This document shows, piece by piece, positions 12,263 through 22,326 of a stretch of 64,000 nt of DNA. The notes beneath the pieces were generated by a model. It did not search any database, was not told the origin of the DNA, and saw nothing but the letters and a program-made list of their open reading frames with translations. Each line of letters starts with the position of its first letter. The first letter of the stretch is position 1. Made by a program: the position numbers and the translations under genes. The stretch comes from Rhodocyclales bacterium (lineage in GTDB: Bacteria > Pseudomonadota > Gammaproteobacteria > Burkholderiales > Rhodocyclaceae): positions 1-64,000 of the forward strand of contig JACRPA010000003.1 of NCBI GenBank assembly GCA_016214145.1. Direction: 5' to 3'.

Positions 12263-12892
12263 GTGGCCCGTAACCTAGATGCCAAATGCCGTCAATGCCG
12301 CCGGGAAGGCGAAAAGCTCTTCCTGAAAGGCGAGAAGTGCTTTACCGACAAATGCGCCGTTGAGCGCCGTTCCTATGCTCCTGGCCAACATGGCCAGAAG
12401 TCCGGCCAGCGCCTGTCCGGTTATGGTGTGCAACTGCGTGAAAAGCAGAAAATCCGCCGTACCTACGGCATTCTCGAGCGCCAGTTCCGCAAGGTGTACG
12501 CCGAAGCCGATCGCCGCAAGGGACAGACCGGCGAGAACCTCTTGCAGCTGCTGGAAAGCCGCCTGGACACCGTAGCCTATCGCATGGGCTTCGGCGCTTC
12601 CCGTGCCGAGGCGCGACAGCTGGTGCGCCACAACGGCGTGCTGGTCAACGGCAGGCGCGTGAACATTCCTTCCTACGACCTGCGTCCCGGCGACACCGTG
12701 GCGCTGGCTGATAAGGCGCGCGGCCATTTGCGCGTCAAGGCTGCGCTGGATGCCGCCGAGTCGCGCGGTTTCCCGGAGTGGATCGAGGTTGACGCCAAGG
12801 CCGGCAAGGGCATTTTCAAGACTTATCCGGCGCGCACCGACCTGCCGGCGACGATCAACGAAAGCCTGGTCGTCGAATTGTATTCGCGCTAA
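12263..12892 (+). CDS. rpsD: 30S ribosomal protein S4
   Basis: ORF 209 aa, S4 sequence. Confidence 0.98.
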   Translation: MARNLDAKCRQCRREGEKLFLKGEKCFTDKCAVERRSYAPGQHGQKSGQRLSGYGVQLREKQKIRRTYGILERQFRKVYAEADRRKGQTGENLLQLLESRLDTVAYRMGFGASRAEARQLVRHNGVLVNGRRVNIPSYDLRPGDTVALADKARGHLRVKAALDAAESRGFPEWIEVDAKAGKGIFKTYPARTDLPATINESLVVELYSR

Positions 12893-12932
12893 CCCGACGT
12901 CTCGCTGACGCAACGAATCTGAAGGGAACCAG

Positions 12933-13913
12933 ATGCAAGCGAATTCGCTGCTGAAACCGCGCATCATCGATGTGCAAACCCTCTCCCCGGTGCATGCCCG
13001 CGTCGTCATGGAGCCGTTCGAGCGCGGCTATGGCCATACGCTCGGCAATGCCCTGCGCCGCATCCTGCTGTCCTCGATGCCCGGCTCGGCGCCGACCGAG
13101 GTGAATATCGAGGGCGTCCTGCACGAGTACTCCACGCTGGACGGCGTGCGCGAGGATGTTGTCGACCTCATGCTCAACCTGAAGGGTGTCGTGCTCAAGC
13201 TGCACGGCCGCGGCGAGACCGTGCTGACGCTTGCCAAGTCGGGCGAGGGCGTTGTCACCGCTGCCGATATCGAAGCCGGTCACGACGTCGAAATCATCAA
13301 CCCCGATCACGTGATCGCCCATGTCGCCCCCGGCGGCAAGCTGGAAATGCAGATCAAGGTCGAAAGCGGCCGCGGCTACGTCCCGGCGAACACCCGTCCG
13401 GTCGGCAGCGAGACCAAGGGCATCGGCCGCATCATGATCGACGCCTCCTTCAGCCCGGTCCGCCGCGTCGCCTATACGGTCGAGTCCGCCCGCGTCGAGC
13501 AGCGCACCGACCTGGACAAGCTGATCATGGACATCGAGACCAACGGCGCCATCGAGCCGGAGGAAGCCATCCGCTACGCCGCGCGCGTGCTGATGGAGCA
13601 GCTCTCCGTCTTCGCCGACCTCGAAGGCACGCCGATCGCCGTCGAGGCGCCGCGCCCTAGCCAGGTCGATCCGATCCTGCTGCGCCCGGTGGACGATCTC
13701 GAGCTGACGGTGCGCTCGGCCAACTGCCTCAAGGCCGAGAACATCTACTACATTGGCGACCTGATCCAGCGCACCGAGACGGAACTGCTCAAGACGCCGA
13801 ACCTCGGCCGCAAATCGCTCAACGAGATCAAGGAAGTGCTGGCCTCGCGGGGCCTCACCCTGGGCATGAAGCTCGAAAACTGGCCCCCGATGGGCCTGGA
13901 AAAGCTGTCGTAA
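12933..13913 (+). CDS. rpoA: DNA-directed RNA polymerase subunit alpha
   Basis: ORF 326 aa, RpoA N- and C-terminal domains. Confidence 0.98.
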   Translation: MQANSLLKPRIIDVQTLSPVHARVVMEPFERGYGHTLGNALRRILLSSMPGSAPTEVNIEGVLHEYSTLDGVREDVVDLMLNLKGVVLKLHGRGETVLTLAKSGEGVVTAADIEAGHDVEIINPDHVIAHVAPGGKLEMQIKVESGRGYVPANTRPVGSETKGIGRIMIDASFSPVRRVAYTVESARVEQRTDLDKLIMDIETNGAIEPEEAIRYAARVLMEQLSVFADLEGTPIAVEAPRPSQVDPILLRPVDDLELTVRSANCLKAENIYYIGDLIQRTETELLKTPNLGRKSLNEIKEVLASRGLTLGMKLENWPPMGLEKLS

Positions 13914-13944
13914 CCACGGCAGCCGATAGAACAAGAGGTATCCA

Positions 13945-14337
13945 ATGCGCCACCGTCACGGCCTACGCAAACTCAACCGCACCAGCAGCCATCGCCTGGC
14001 GATGCTGCGCAACATGACCAACTCCCTGTTGCTTCATGAGACGATCAAGACCACGCTGCCCAAGGCGAAGGAACTGCGCCGCGTCGTCGAGCCCATGATC
14101 ACGCTGGGCAAGAAGCCTTCGCTTGCCAACCGCCGCCTGGCCTTCAACCGCCTGCGCGACCGCGACATCGTCACCAAGCTTTTCGACGAACTGGGACCGC
14201 GCTTCGCCAACCGCAACGGCGGCTACCTGCGCATCCTGAAATTCGGTTTCCGCCAGGGCGACAACGCTCCGATGGCGCTGGTCGAACTGGTGGATCGCCC
14301 GGAGCAGGCCGCCGGGGCGCCCGTCGCCGCGGAATAA
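13945..14337 (+). CDS. rplQ: 50S ribosomal protein L17
   Basis: ORF 130 aa, [24 protein letters not shown]. Confidence 0.98.
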   Translation: MRHRHGLRKLNRTSSHRLAMLRNMTNSLLLHETIKTTLPKAKELRRVVEPMITLGKKPSLANRRLAFNRLRDRDIVTKLFDELGPRFANRNGGYLRILKFGFRQGDNAPMALVELVDRPEQAAGAPVAAE

Positions 14338-14353
14338 GCGTTTCAGCTTCGAA

Positions 14354-14379
14354 ACAAAGCCCGCTTCGGCGGGCTTTGT
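14354..14379 (+). terminator. Intrinsic terminator hairpin after rplQ
   Basis: ACAAAGCCCGC-TTCG-GCGGGCTTTGT, perfect 11-bp stem with a UUCG loop. Confidence 0.8.
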
Positions 14380-14410
14380 CGTTTCTGCGGTCGGCTGCTA
14401 AGCTGAGCTT

Positions 14411-15397
14411 ATGGACCTGTCCCGCTTTCCGCGCGTTGCACTTTCCCTGCTGCCGACGCCGGTCGAGCCGCTGCCGCGACTGTCGGCGCATCTCGGGGGG
14501 CCGCGGCTCTACGTCAAGCGCGACGACCTCACCGGCCTCGGCCTCGGCGGCAACAAGCTGCGCAAGCTGGAGTTTCTTCTCGGCGAAGCACGGGCGCAGG
14601 GTGCTGACATCGTGCTCACGGTCGGCGCCATGCAATCCAACCATGCGCGTCAGACCGCGGCCGCCTGCGCGCGGCTGGGACTCGATTGTGAGTTGATCCT
14701 GCGCCGCGGCAGCCATGCCACGGAAGCCTACCTCCACGGCGGCAACGTGCTGCTAGACCGCCTGTTCGGGGCGCGGTTGCATGTGCTCGCAGCGCAGGAA
14801 AGCCGCGAAGCCTTCATGGCAGCGCGTGCCGAAGCGCTGCGCGGAGAGGGGCGCAGGCCCTACTGCATCCCCGTCGGCGGCAGTTGCGGCCTGGGCAACC
14901 TCGGCTATGTCGTCTGTGCCCGGGAAATCATGGCGCAGGGCGCCGAAAATGGCGTGACGTTCGAGTCGGTTGTTGTGGCCACCGGCAGCGGCGGCACGCA
15001 GGGCGGGTTGGTGGCCGGCATGCTGATGACAGGCGGTACGCCGGTGACGGGCATCGCCGTCGAGGGCAGCCGTAGCGAACAGGAAGCGCTGGCTGCCGCG
15101 CAGGCGGCCGGGGCGTTGCGCCTGCTCGGACACGACCATGACGACGTGGCTGCATCGGTGAACGTGCTGGATGACTTCGTCGGCCCCGGCTACGCCAGGC
15201 CGACCGACTCCATGCGCGAAGCCCTGTCTCTGGCGGCGCGCTTCGAGGGCCTGGTGCTCGATCCCGTCTACACCGGCAAGGCCTTCGCCGGCTTTATTGC
15301 GCTGGCGCGCAGCGGGCGCTTCGGCAAGGATCAGTCCCTGCTGTTCGTACACACCGGCGGCGCGCCCGGCCTGTTCGGTTATCCGGAAAGTCTTTAG
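14411..15397 (+). CDS. D-cysteine desulfhydrase / ACC deaminase family PLP enzyme
   Basis: KRDDLTGLGLGGNKLRKLEFLLGEA and VGAMQSNHARQTAA family motifs; sulfur-metabolism context. Confidence 0.8.
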   Translation: MDLSRFPRVALSLLPTPVEPLPRLSAHLGGPRLYVKRDDLTGLGLGGNKLRKLEFLLGEARAQGADIVLTVGAMQSNHARQTAAACARLGLDCELILRRGSHATEAYLHGGNVLLDRLFGARLHVLAAQESREAFMAARAEALRGEGRRPYCIPVGGSCGLGNLGYVVCAREIMAQGAENGVTFESVVVATGSGGTQGGLVAGMLMTGGTPVTGIAVEGSRSEQEALAAAQAAGALRLLGHDHDDVAASVNVLDDFVGPGYARPTDSMREALSLAARFEGLVLDPVYTGKAFAGFIALARSGRFGKDQSLLFVHTGGAPGLFGYPESL

Positions 15398-16674
15398 ACG
15401 ATCATCCCCGCGCCGACGGTATTGTTCGTCGCTTCGTCGATGAGAATGAAAGCGCCCGTGGCGCGGTTGTCCCGGTAACGATCGACAAACAACGGCTGTG
15501 CCAGCTTGAACGTGATGCTGCCGATGTCGTTCATCGCCAGCCGGCCGCCCGATATGCGCTTGAGTTCGTTGATGTCCTGACGGTACTCGATGGCTGCCAC
15601 CAGGGCCCTGGTTTCGCGCGTGGTGTGGCGCAGCAGGAGCTTGCGGCCGGCCTCCAGCGGCGTTTCCGCCAGCCAGCAGACCATCGCCTCGACCAGCTTC
15701 GTGACGCTCGGCGTATTGGCGGGACTGACTATCATGTCGCCGCGCGAAATGTCGACTTCATCTTCCAGCAGCAGCGTGACCGAGCGCTCGCTGGCGGCCT
15801 GCGGCAGGGACCGGTCGAGGAGGCGGATTTCCCTGATGCGCGTCGTGCGGCCGGAAGGCAGCACCTGCACCTCGTCGCCGACGGAAATTTCGCCCGACTC
15901 GACGCGGCCCATGTAGCCCCTGAAGTCGTGGTGCTCTGCCGTGCGCGGACGGCAGACATATTGCACCGGGAAGCGGAACGGCTCCCTTGCCTCGCTGTGC
16001 GCGGCCGGAGCCGCCTCGAGCAGTTCCATCAGTGTCGGCCCGTTGTACCAGTCGAGCCTGTCGCCGCGTTCCACCACCATGTCGCCGTTCAAGGCCGAGA
16101 GGGGAATGAAGCGGACGTCGTGGATGCCCAGGCCGGCGGCGAATTCGAGGTAGGCCTGGCGGATGCGTTCGAATGCTTCCCGCGAGTAGCCGACCAAGTC
16201 CATCTTGTTGACGGCAACCACCAGGTGCGGAATGCCGACCAGGTGGGCGATATAGGAATGCCGCCGCGTCTGCGTCTGCACGCCCTTGCGTGCATCCACC
16301 AGGATGACGGCCAGGTTGGCGGTGGACGCCGCCGTCACCATGTTGCGCGTGTACTGCTCGTGGCCGGGAGCATCGGCGATGATGTACTTGCGCGTGCCGG
16401 TGGAGAAATAGCGGTAGGCGACGTCGATGGTGATGCCCTGCTCGCGCTCGGCCTGCAGGCCGTCGGTGAGCAGCGACAGGTCGACCGCCTCCAGGCCGCG
16501 CCTTATCGACGTGCGCTCGATGGCATGCAGCGTGTCGGCGAGGATGGACTTGCTGTCGTAGAGCAGCCGGCCGATCAGCGTGCTTTTGCCGTCGTCGACG
16601 CTGCCGCAGGTGAGGAAGCGCAGCAGGCCGGCGTCGCGGTAATGGATGCCGGGGATTTTCTCGGGGGCGGACAT
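15394..16674 (-). CDS. cysN: Sulfate adenylyltransferase subunit 1 (GTPase)
   Basis: FLTCGSVDDGKSTLIGRLLYDSK; start ATG 16674, inside longer ORF 15394..17799. Confidence 0.93.
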   Translation of the reverse strand: MSAPEKIPGIHYRDAGLLRFLTCGSVDDGKSTLIGRLLYDSKSILADTLHAIERTSIRRGLEAVDLSLLTDGLQAEREQGITIDVAYRYFSTGTRKYIIADAPGHEQYTRNMVTAASTANLAVILVDARKGVQTQTRRHSYIAHLVGIPHLVVAVNKMDLVGYSREAFERIRQAYLEFAAGLGIHDVRFIPLSALNGDMVVERGDRLDWYNGPTLMELLEAAPAAHSEAREPFRFPVQYVCRPRTAEHHDFRGYMGRVESGEISVGDEVQVLPSGRTTRIREIRLLDRSLPQAASERSVTLLLEDEVDISRGDMIVSPANTPSVTKLVEAMVCWLAETPLEAGRKLLLRHTTRETRALVAAIEYRQDINELKRISGGRLAMNDIGSITFKLAQPLFVDRYRDNRATGAFILIDEATNNTVGAGMIV

Positions 16675-17606
16675 CAGAAGTAGCCCTCCTTCTTGCGTTG
16701 TTCCATCGAGGCCTCGGAGGTCAGGTCGTCCAGCCGCGTTGCGCCGCGCTCGGTGATAGTCGAAAGGGCGGTCTCGGCGATGATCTTCTCCAGCGTATCG
16801 GCGAGTGATTCCACCGGCGCCGTGCAGGTGATGTCGCCGACGGTGCGGAAGCGCACTGAGATCTCCTCGATTGTTTCGCCGCCCCTCGGCGGCGTGAGCG
16901 CGGTCAGCGGCACCAGGGCGCCGTGGCGGCGCACCACCGGGCGCGTGTGGGCGAAGTAGATCGAGGGCAGTTCCAGCTCCTCGCGGGCGATGTATTGCCA
17001 CACATCCAGCTCGGTCCAGTTGGAAATGGGGAAGGCGCGAATGTTCTCGCCCGGCTGGGTGCGCGCGTTGTACAGGCTCCACAATTCCGGCCGCTGGTTC
17101 TTCGGATCCCATTGGCCGAATTCGTCGCGGAACGAGAACAGACGCTCCTTGGCGCGCGCCTTCTCCTCGTCGCGGCGGGCGCCGCCGATGCAGGCGTCGA
17201 AGGCGAATTCGGCGATGGCTTCCAGCAGGGTTACCGACTGGTGCTTGTTGCGCGATTCGCCAGGTGACTTCAGCACCACCGTGCCGCGCCGCATCGAGTC
17301 CTCGACAGCGCGCACAATGAGGCGCTCGCCGAGTTCGGCGGCGCGCCGGTCGCGGAAGGCGATCACTTCCGGATAGTTGTGTCCGGTGTCGACGTGCAGC
17401 AGGGGGAAGGGGAATTTGCCGGGGCGGAAGGCTTTTTCCGCCAGGCGCAGCAGGCAGATCGAATCCTTGCCGCCGGAGAAAAGCAGCACGGGGTTGCTGC
17501 ATTGACCGGCCACTTCGCGCAGGATGTGGATCGCCTCGGCTTCGAGCCAGTCGAGGTGATCCAGACCCGTGGCGGCCGGAGCGAAGGCGGTGCCAGGAGC
17601 ATTCAT
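16674..17606 (-). CDS. cysD: Sulfate adenylyltransferase subunit 2
   Basis: LFSGGKDSICLLRLAEKAFRP; start ATG 17606; overlaps cysN by ATGA. Confidence 0.93.
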   Translation of the reverse strand: MNAPGTAFAPAATGLDHLDWLEAEAIHILREVAGQCSNPVLLFSGGKDSICLLRLAEKAFRPGKFPFPLLHVDTGHNYPEVIAFRDRRAAELGERLIVRAVEDSMRRGTVVLKSPGESRNKHQSVTLLEAIAEFAFDACIGGARRDEEKARAKERLFSFRDEFGQWDPKNQRPELWSLYNARTQPGENIRAFPISNWTELDVWQYIAREELELPSIYFAHTRPVVRRHGALVPLTALTPPRGGETIEEISVRFRTVGDITCTAPVESLADTLEKIIAETALSTITERGATRLDDLTSEASMEQRKKEGYF

Positions 17607-17617
17607 GTTCGCGTTCC

Positions 17618-18328
17618 TCAGGCGGCGGCCTTGTTGCGCTTTGCCGGATGCAATCCGCACTCCCTGGTGGCAGGATCCTCCCACCACCATCTGCCGGCGC
17701 GGACATCCTCGCCCGCGGCGAGCGCACGCGTGCAGGGCGCGCAGCCGATGCTGGGGAAGCCGCGTTCGTGCAATTCGTTGGTGGGCACGCCATAGGCATG
17801 CAGATAGGCCCACACCTCCTCTTCGCTCCAGGCGGCGAGCGGGTTGAATTTCTCGATGCCGTGGGCGGCGTCGAATTCGCGTTCCGGCAGGTCGCGCCGG
17901 GTCACCGCCTGTTCGCGGCGCAGCCCGGTGATCCAGGCCGCCTTGCCCTTGAGGGCGCGGCCGAGCGGCTCGACCTTGCGCACCTGGCAGCATGTCTTGC
18001 GCAACTCGATGCTTTCGTAGAAGGCATTGACGCCGTGCCCGGTCGCATAGTGCTGTACGGCCTCGGGTTGCGGGAAATAGACGCGCAGGGGATGGTCGTA
18101 CTGGTCGGCGACCTTCTGCATCAGGCGGTAGGTCTCCTCGTGCAGCCGGCCCGTGTCGAGGGTGAACATATCGATGCCGGGCGTGTGCCGCGCGATCAGG
18201 TCGGTCAGCACCATGTCCTCGGCGCCGAGGCTGTTGGCGAAGGCGGCCGGGGCGAACTCGCCTTCGATGCGCTTGAGCAGCGCGACCGCATCGAGGATGC
18301 GTTGTTGCGGGATTTTTTCCAGACTCAT
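17618..18328 (-). CDS. cysH: Phosphoadenylyl/adenylyl-sulfate reductase
   Basis: FANSLGAEDMVLTDLI, GCAPCTRALAAGEDVRAGRWWWED...ECGLH. Confidence 0.92.
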   Translation of the reverse strand: MSLEKIPQQRILDAVALLKRIEGEFAPAAFANSLGAEDMVLTDLIARHTPGIDMFTLDTGRLHEETYRLMQKVADQYDHPLRVYFPQPEAVQHYATGHGVNAFYESIELRKTCCQVRKVEPLGRALKGKAAWITGLRREQAVTRRDLPEREFDAAHGIEKFNPLAAWSEEEVWAYLHAYGVPTNELHERGFPSIGCAPCTRALAAGEDVRAGRWWWEDPATRECGLHPAKRNKAAA

Positions 18329-18340
18329 GACATTCCTCAT

Positions 18341-20419
18341 TCAGGCTGTGGCCAGTTCCGCCTTGCGAGCGGCGGGCGCCTGCGCAGGCAGGGCGCCGCG
18401 CAGGTCCAGTTGCGGATCGCGTGCCTGGCACAGGGCAGCGGCGTCGACGATCCACTGATCGATCTCGGCGAACACCTGCTTCGCTTCGTCCTCGCTGGAA
18501 TCGACAAGGCCAAACAGCGTTTCGGCAATCCGCCCGAGCCGTTCGCCCAGCGTTTCGGCAAAAGTCAGTCCCCGCAACACGGCGGCAATGTCGTCGAGCT
18601 CCTTCACCTTGCCGCCGCCGAGGAAGCCGGCCAGGCCTTCGCCGACAAGCTTGAGCTGCGCCTCGGCGCAGGCGGCGGCATCTTCGACTTTGCGCTGAAA
18701 AGTGAATGCCTCGCGGTAGGCCCGTTCGTGCGCCGCATCGAAGAAGGCGCGGCCGATGGCCACATCCGTGGCCGAGGCGCATTCGCCGCCGCCGAGCGAG
18801 ACGACGCGGAAATCCGCCGCGTCACCGTGGTCGCGGGCGAGCTTGGCCAGCTCGAAGCGCGAGACCTGGGTCAGGTCGGCGAGCAGCGACTGGAAGCGAT
18901 CGGCGCCCTGGCGCTGCGCCCAGCCGAAGAAGCGCTCGCCTTCGACGTGCTCCTCGTCGTAGGTTTTCTGCACGCGCTGGATCGCCTGCTCGATGCGGGC
19001 CGCGGGAATCGACGGCCCCTTCAGGGCGATCGCGCCGCAGGCGCTGGTGCCGTCGCCGCCGAAATACATCTGGTAGTGCGGGATCAGCTTGCCGTGCTGG
19101 CGCTTGCCCTCGCCGTAGATGCCGATGTCGCCCGACTCCGGCTGGGCGCAGCCGTTGTGGCAGCCGGAGACGCGGATGCGCAGGTCGTGCCTGCCGCCGG
19201 AGAGCTTGGGCGCGACGTGCATCGAGGTGGTGATGCCGAGCCGGCAGGTCGAGCTGCCGGGGCAGGCGACGACGTTGTCGCCGGCCTGCGGCGTCCTCAG
19301 GCCGAGCTCGGCCAAGCGAGCGGTCAGCGCCGAAATCTGCGCCGCCGGCACGTTGAGGACGATCAGGTTCTGGTCCTGCGTGGTGCGCACGTCGTTCAGG
19401 CCGAACTCGCCGAGCAGCGCGGCGAGACCGGCGAGCTGGGTGGATTTGAGCTGGCCGAGCGGCGCGGCGATCGGCAGCACATGCAGGCCGGCCTGTTTCT
19501 GGGCGAAGAAGACGCGCGGCGCGCCGGGACCTGGCACCGGCCCGCGCGCGGCAGCGCGCCATTCCCCCTGCGGCACCGGCTTGTCGGCCAGCGCTGCCCG
19601 CGTCCGCGCGAACTCCTCGTTGAAGCGCTCGATGAAGCCGGCCTCGCCGAAGCGGTCCACCAGGAACTTGATGCGCGATTTCGCGCGCTTGGTGCGATCG
19701 GAATACTTGTTGTGCAGGGTGATGACGGCTTCCATTGCCGGCAGCAGATCCTTTTCCTCGATGAATTCGGCGACGGTGATGGCCTCGTGCGGCTTGTGGC
19801 CGAGGCCGCCACCGGCCAGCACCGTAAATCCGGAACGTTCGCCGCGACGCGTGGCGACGATGCCGAGGTCGTGGATCAGGCCCTGGGCGCAGTCGGCCTC
19901 GCAGCCGGAGAAGCTGATCTTGAACTTGCGCGGCATCTGCTGATTCAGCGGGTTGCGCAGGAAGTGCGCCACGGCGCCGTCGAGATGTTTCGTCACGTCG
20001 GTGTGCTCGCGCGGGCAGACGCCGGCCAGCGGGCAGGCGGTGATGTTGCGGATGGTGTTGCCGCAGGCCTCCCGCGTCGTAACGCCGTCCTCCGCCAAGC
20101 GGTGCAGCACGGCACCGGTCTCGGCGAGCGGCACGTGGTGCAACTGGATGTCCTGCCGCGTCGTGATGTGCGCCACCTGCTGCGGCACATGCTTCTCGGC
20201 GACCTCGGCGATGGCCGCCAGACGCGCCGGATCGAGGCGGCCGCCCGGCAGCTTGATGCGCACCATGTTCACGCCCTCCTGGCGCTGGCCGTACACGCCC
20301 TGCTGCAGGCGCAGGGCGGTGAAGCGCTCGGCGTCGAGCTCCAGGTCGAGGTAGCGGGCGAGCGCTTCCTCGTAGTGGGCGATTTCGTCGTTGTCGGAGA
20401 GGGATTTGAGCAGTGACAT
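18341..20419 (-). CDS. cysI: Nitrite/sulfite reductase haemoprotein (CysI-like) with C-terminal extension
   Basis: ITTRQDIQLHHV, FSGCEADCAQ, siroheme/4Fe4S cysteine motifs; 692 aa. Confidence 0.88.
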   Translation of the reverse strand: MSLLKSLSDNDEIAHYEEALARYLDLELDAERFTALRLQQGVYGQRQEGVNMVRIKLPGGRLDPARLAAIAEVAEKHVPQQVAHITTRQDIQLHHVPLAETGAVLHRLAEDGVTTREACGNTIRNITACPLAGVCPREHTDVTKHLDGAVAHFLRNPLNQQMPRKFKISFSGCEADCAQGLIHDLGIVATRRGERSGFTVLAGGGLGHKPHEAITVAEFIEEKDLLPAMEAVITLHNKYSDRTKRAKSRIKFLVDRFGEAGFIERFNEEFARTRAALADKPVPQGEWRAAARGPVPGPGAPRVFFAQKQAGLHVLPIAAPLGQLKSTQLAGLAALLGEFGLNDVRTTQDQNLIVLNVPAAQISALTARLAELGLRTPQAGDNVVACPGSSTCRLGITTSMHVAPKLSGGRHDLRIRVSGCHNGCAQPESGDIGIYGEGKRQHGKLIPHYQMYFGGDGTSACGAIALKGPSIPAARIEQAIQRVQKTYDEEHVEGERFFGWAQRQGADRFQSLLADLTQVSRFELAKLARDHGDAADFRVVSLGGGECASATDVAIGRAFFDAAHERAYREAFTFQRKVEDAAACAEAQLKLVGEGLAGFLGGGKVKELDDIAAVLRGLTFAETLGERLGRIAETLFGLVDSSEDEAKQVFAEIDQWIVDAAALCQARDPQLDLRGALPAQAPAARKAELATA

Positions 20420-20435
20420 GACGTTTCCTTTCGAT

Positions 20436-20492
20436 GTAGGTCGGCCTTCAGGCCGACAGCGGCGGTCGATGTCGGGCTGAAGCCCGACCTAC
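20436..20492. repeat. REP-like inverted pair, copy 1 (GTAGGTCGGCCTTCAGGCCGACA / TGTCGGGCTGAAGCCCGACCTAC)
   Basis: Two facing palindromic units between cysI and the TauE/SafE gene; second copy at 52847-52926. Confidence 0.85.
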
Positions 20493-20505
20493 GAAACCGG
20501 GGAGG

Positions 20506-21279
20506 TTAGAAAACAAGCTTTCCCCCGATAAGAATCAGCAGCGCGGCGAGCCCCGAGCGCAGCCAGCGCTCCGGCACCTTCACCGCGAAGTGGCTGCCGA
20601 GCCAGATGCCGGGCAGCGAGCCGAGCAGCAGCGCCCCGAGCAGGCTCCAGTCGATGTTGCCGAGCAGCCAATGTCCGAGGCCGGCGACCAGGGTCAGCGG
20701 CACGGCGTGGGCAAGGTCCGAGCCGACGATGCGCACCGCCGGCAGGGTCGGGTAGAGGAACAGCAGGGCGGTGACGCCGAGCGCGCCGGCGCCGACCGAG
20801 GAAAGCGAGACCAGGACACCGAGCAGGGCGCCGACGGCCACCGTGATCGGTGCGGCGCGGCGCGTATGCCAGGCGTCGGAGAGGTGATTGAGAGCGAAGC
20901 GCTGCACGCGGGCCTTGAAGACGAGGGCGGCGGCGGTGAGTAGCAGCGCCACGCCGAGCGCACCTGAAATCAGGTGCGAGAAGATGGCCCGATCGACATT
21001 GAAATACCAGACGGAGGACAGCGTCAGCGCTGCCGCCGGCAGGCTTCCCGCGGCGAGGCGGCGGGTAACGCGCCAGTCCACCGTGCGGTGGCCGGCATGC
21101 ACCGCCGTGCCGCCGGCCTTGGTCAGCGCGGCGTAGAGCAGGTCGGTGCCCACCGCCGTGGCCGGGTGCACGCCGAACAGCAGCACCAGCAAGGGCGTCA
21201 TGAGCGAGCCGCCGCCGACGCCGGTCAGGCCGACGATGGCGCCGACGACGAATCCCGAGAGTGTGCAGGCCGCATCCAT
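20506..21279 (-). CDS. TauE/SafE family sulfite exporter/permease
   Basis: VGLTGVGGGSLMTPLLVLLFGVHPATAVGTDLLYAALTK. Confidence 0.88.
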   Translation of the reverse strand: MDAACTLSGFVVGAIVGLTGVGGGSLMTPLLVLLFGVHPATAVGTDLLYAALTKAGGTAVHAGHRTVDWRVTRRLAAGSLPAAALTLSSVWYFNVDRAIFSHLISGALGVALLLTAAALVFKARVQRFALNHLSDAWHTRRAAPITVAVGALLGVLVSLSSVGAGALGVTALLFLYPTLPAVRIVGSDLAHAVPLTLVAGLGHWLLGNIDWSLLGALLLGSLPGIWLGSHFAVKVPERWLRSGLAALLILIGGKLVF

Positions 21280-21367
21280 AGTAGGTACGGATGGTAGTGG
21301 CGGCCTATAGAATTGAAAAATACTTTAATGTTAGTATTAAATAACCAATGATTATATAGAGTGCCTT

Positions 21368-22312
21368 ATGAACCTCCAGCAACTGCGCTATGTCTTCGAG
21401 GTCGCCCGCAGCGGCCTCAATGTCTCCGAGGCCGCCGCCGCCCTGCATACCTCGCAGCCGGGCGTGTCGAAGCAGATCCGTTTACTGGAGGAGGAGCTCG
21501 GCGTCGATGTATTCGTGCGCCAGGGCCGGCGCCTCACCGCCGTCACCGATCCGGGGCGCGAGGTGCTGAAGATCGCCGAGCGCATGCTGCGCGACCTCGA
21601 CAACATGCGCAGCGTCGGCAAGGAGTTCGGCGCGGAGGAGTCCGGCACGCTGGCCATCGCCACCACCCACACCCAGGCGCGCTACGTCCTGCCGCCGATC
21701 GTCCAGCAGTTCATGCAGCGCCATCCGAACGTGAGGGTGAGCCTGCGCCAGGGCAGCCCGACCGAAGTGTGCGATCTGGTGCTGGCCGGCGCGGCGGACC
21801 TCGCCATCGCCACCGAGGCCATCGGCGAGCAGGACGAGCTGGTGATGCTGCCCTGCTACCAGTGGAACCGCTGCGTCATCGCGCCGCCCGAGCACCCCAT
21901 CCTCAAGGCGAAGCCACTGACGCTGGAGGCGATCGCCAAATATCCGATCATCACCTATGACTTCGCCTTCACCGGCCGCAGCCAGATCAACAAGGCCTTC
22001 GCCGCGCGCGGGCTCGCGCCGAACGTCGTGCTGACGGCCATCGACGCCGACATCATCAAGACTTACGTGGGACTGGGACTGGGCATCGGCATCGTCGCCT
22101 ACATGGCCTACGATCCGTCGACGGACAAGGGATTGCGGGCGGTGGACGCCGCCCACCTGTTCGAGTCGGCGACCACGCGCATCGGCATCCGCAAGAACGC
22201 CTGGCTGCGCGGCTACGCCTATGGATTCATTGAACTCTTTGCGCCGCACCTGACGCGCAGGATGGTGCAGTCGGCGCTGGCGGGGGAGGAGGGGAGCGAT
22301 CCGGGGTTGTAA
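21368..22312 (+). CDS. cysB: LysR-family regulator, CysB type
   Basis: MNLQQLRYVFEVARSGLNVSEAAAALHTSQPGVSKQIRLLEEELGVDVFVRQGRR; divergent from the cys genes. Confidence 0.88.
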   Translation: MNLQQLRYVFEVARSGLNVSEAAAALHTSQPGVSKQIRLLEEELGVDVFVRQGRRLTAVTDPGREVLKIAERMLRDLDNMRSVGKEFGAEESGTLAIATTHTQARYVLPPIVQQFMQRHPNVRVSLRQGSPTEVCDLVLAGAADLAIATEAIGEQDELVMLPCYQWNRCVIAPPEHPILKAKPLTLEAIAKYPIITYDFAFTGRSQINKAFAARGLAPNVVLTAIDADIIKTYVGLGLGIGIVAYMAYDPSTDKGLRAVDAAHLFESATTRIGIRKNAWLRGYAYGFIELFAPHLTRRMVQSALAGEEGSDPGL

Positions 22313-22326
22313 CTTAAAATCGCGAC

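Noticed and set aside
15394-17799. 801-aa ORF as a CysD-CysN or CysNC fusion
   Set aside because: N-terminal half is out-of-frame translation over cysD; the true CysN start is 16674
17648-20416. 922-aa plus-strand ORF opposite cysH/cysI
   Set aside because: Antisense artefact of GC-rich coding; composition lacks domain structure, and the minus strand encodes CysH and CysI
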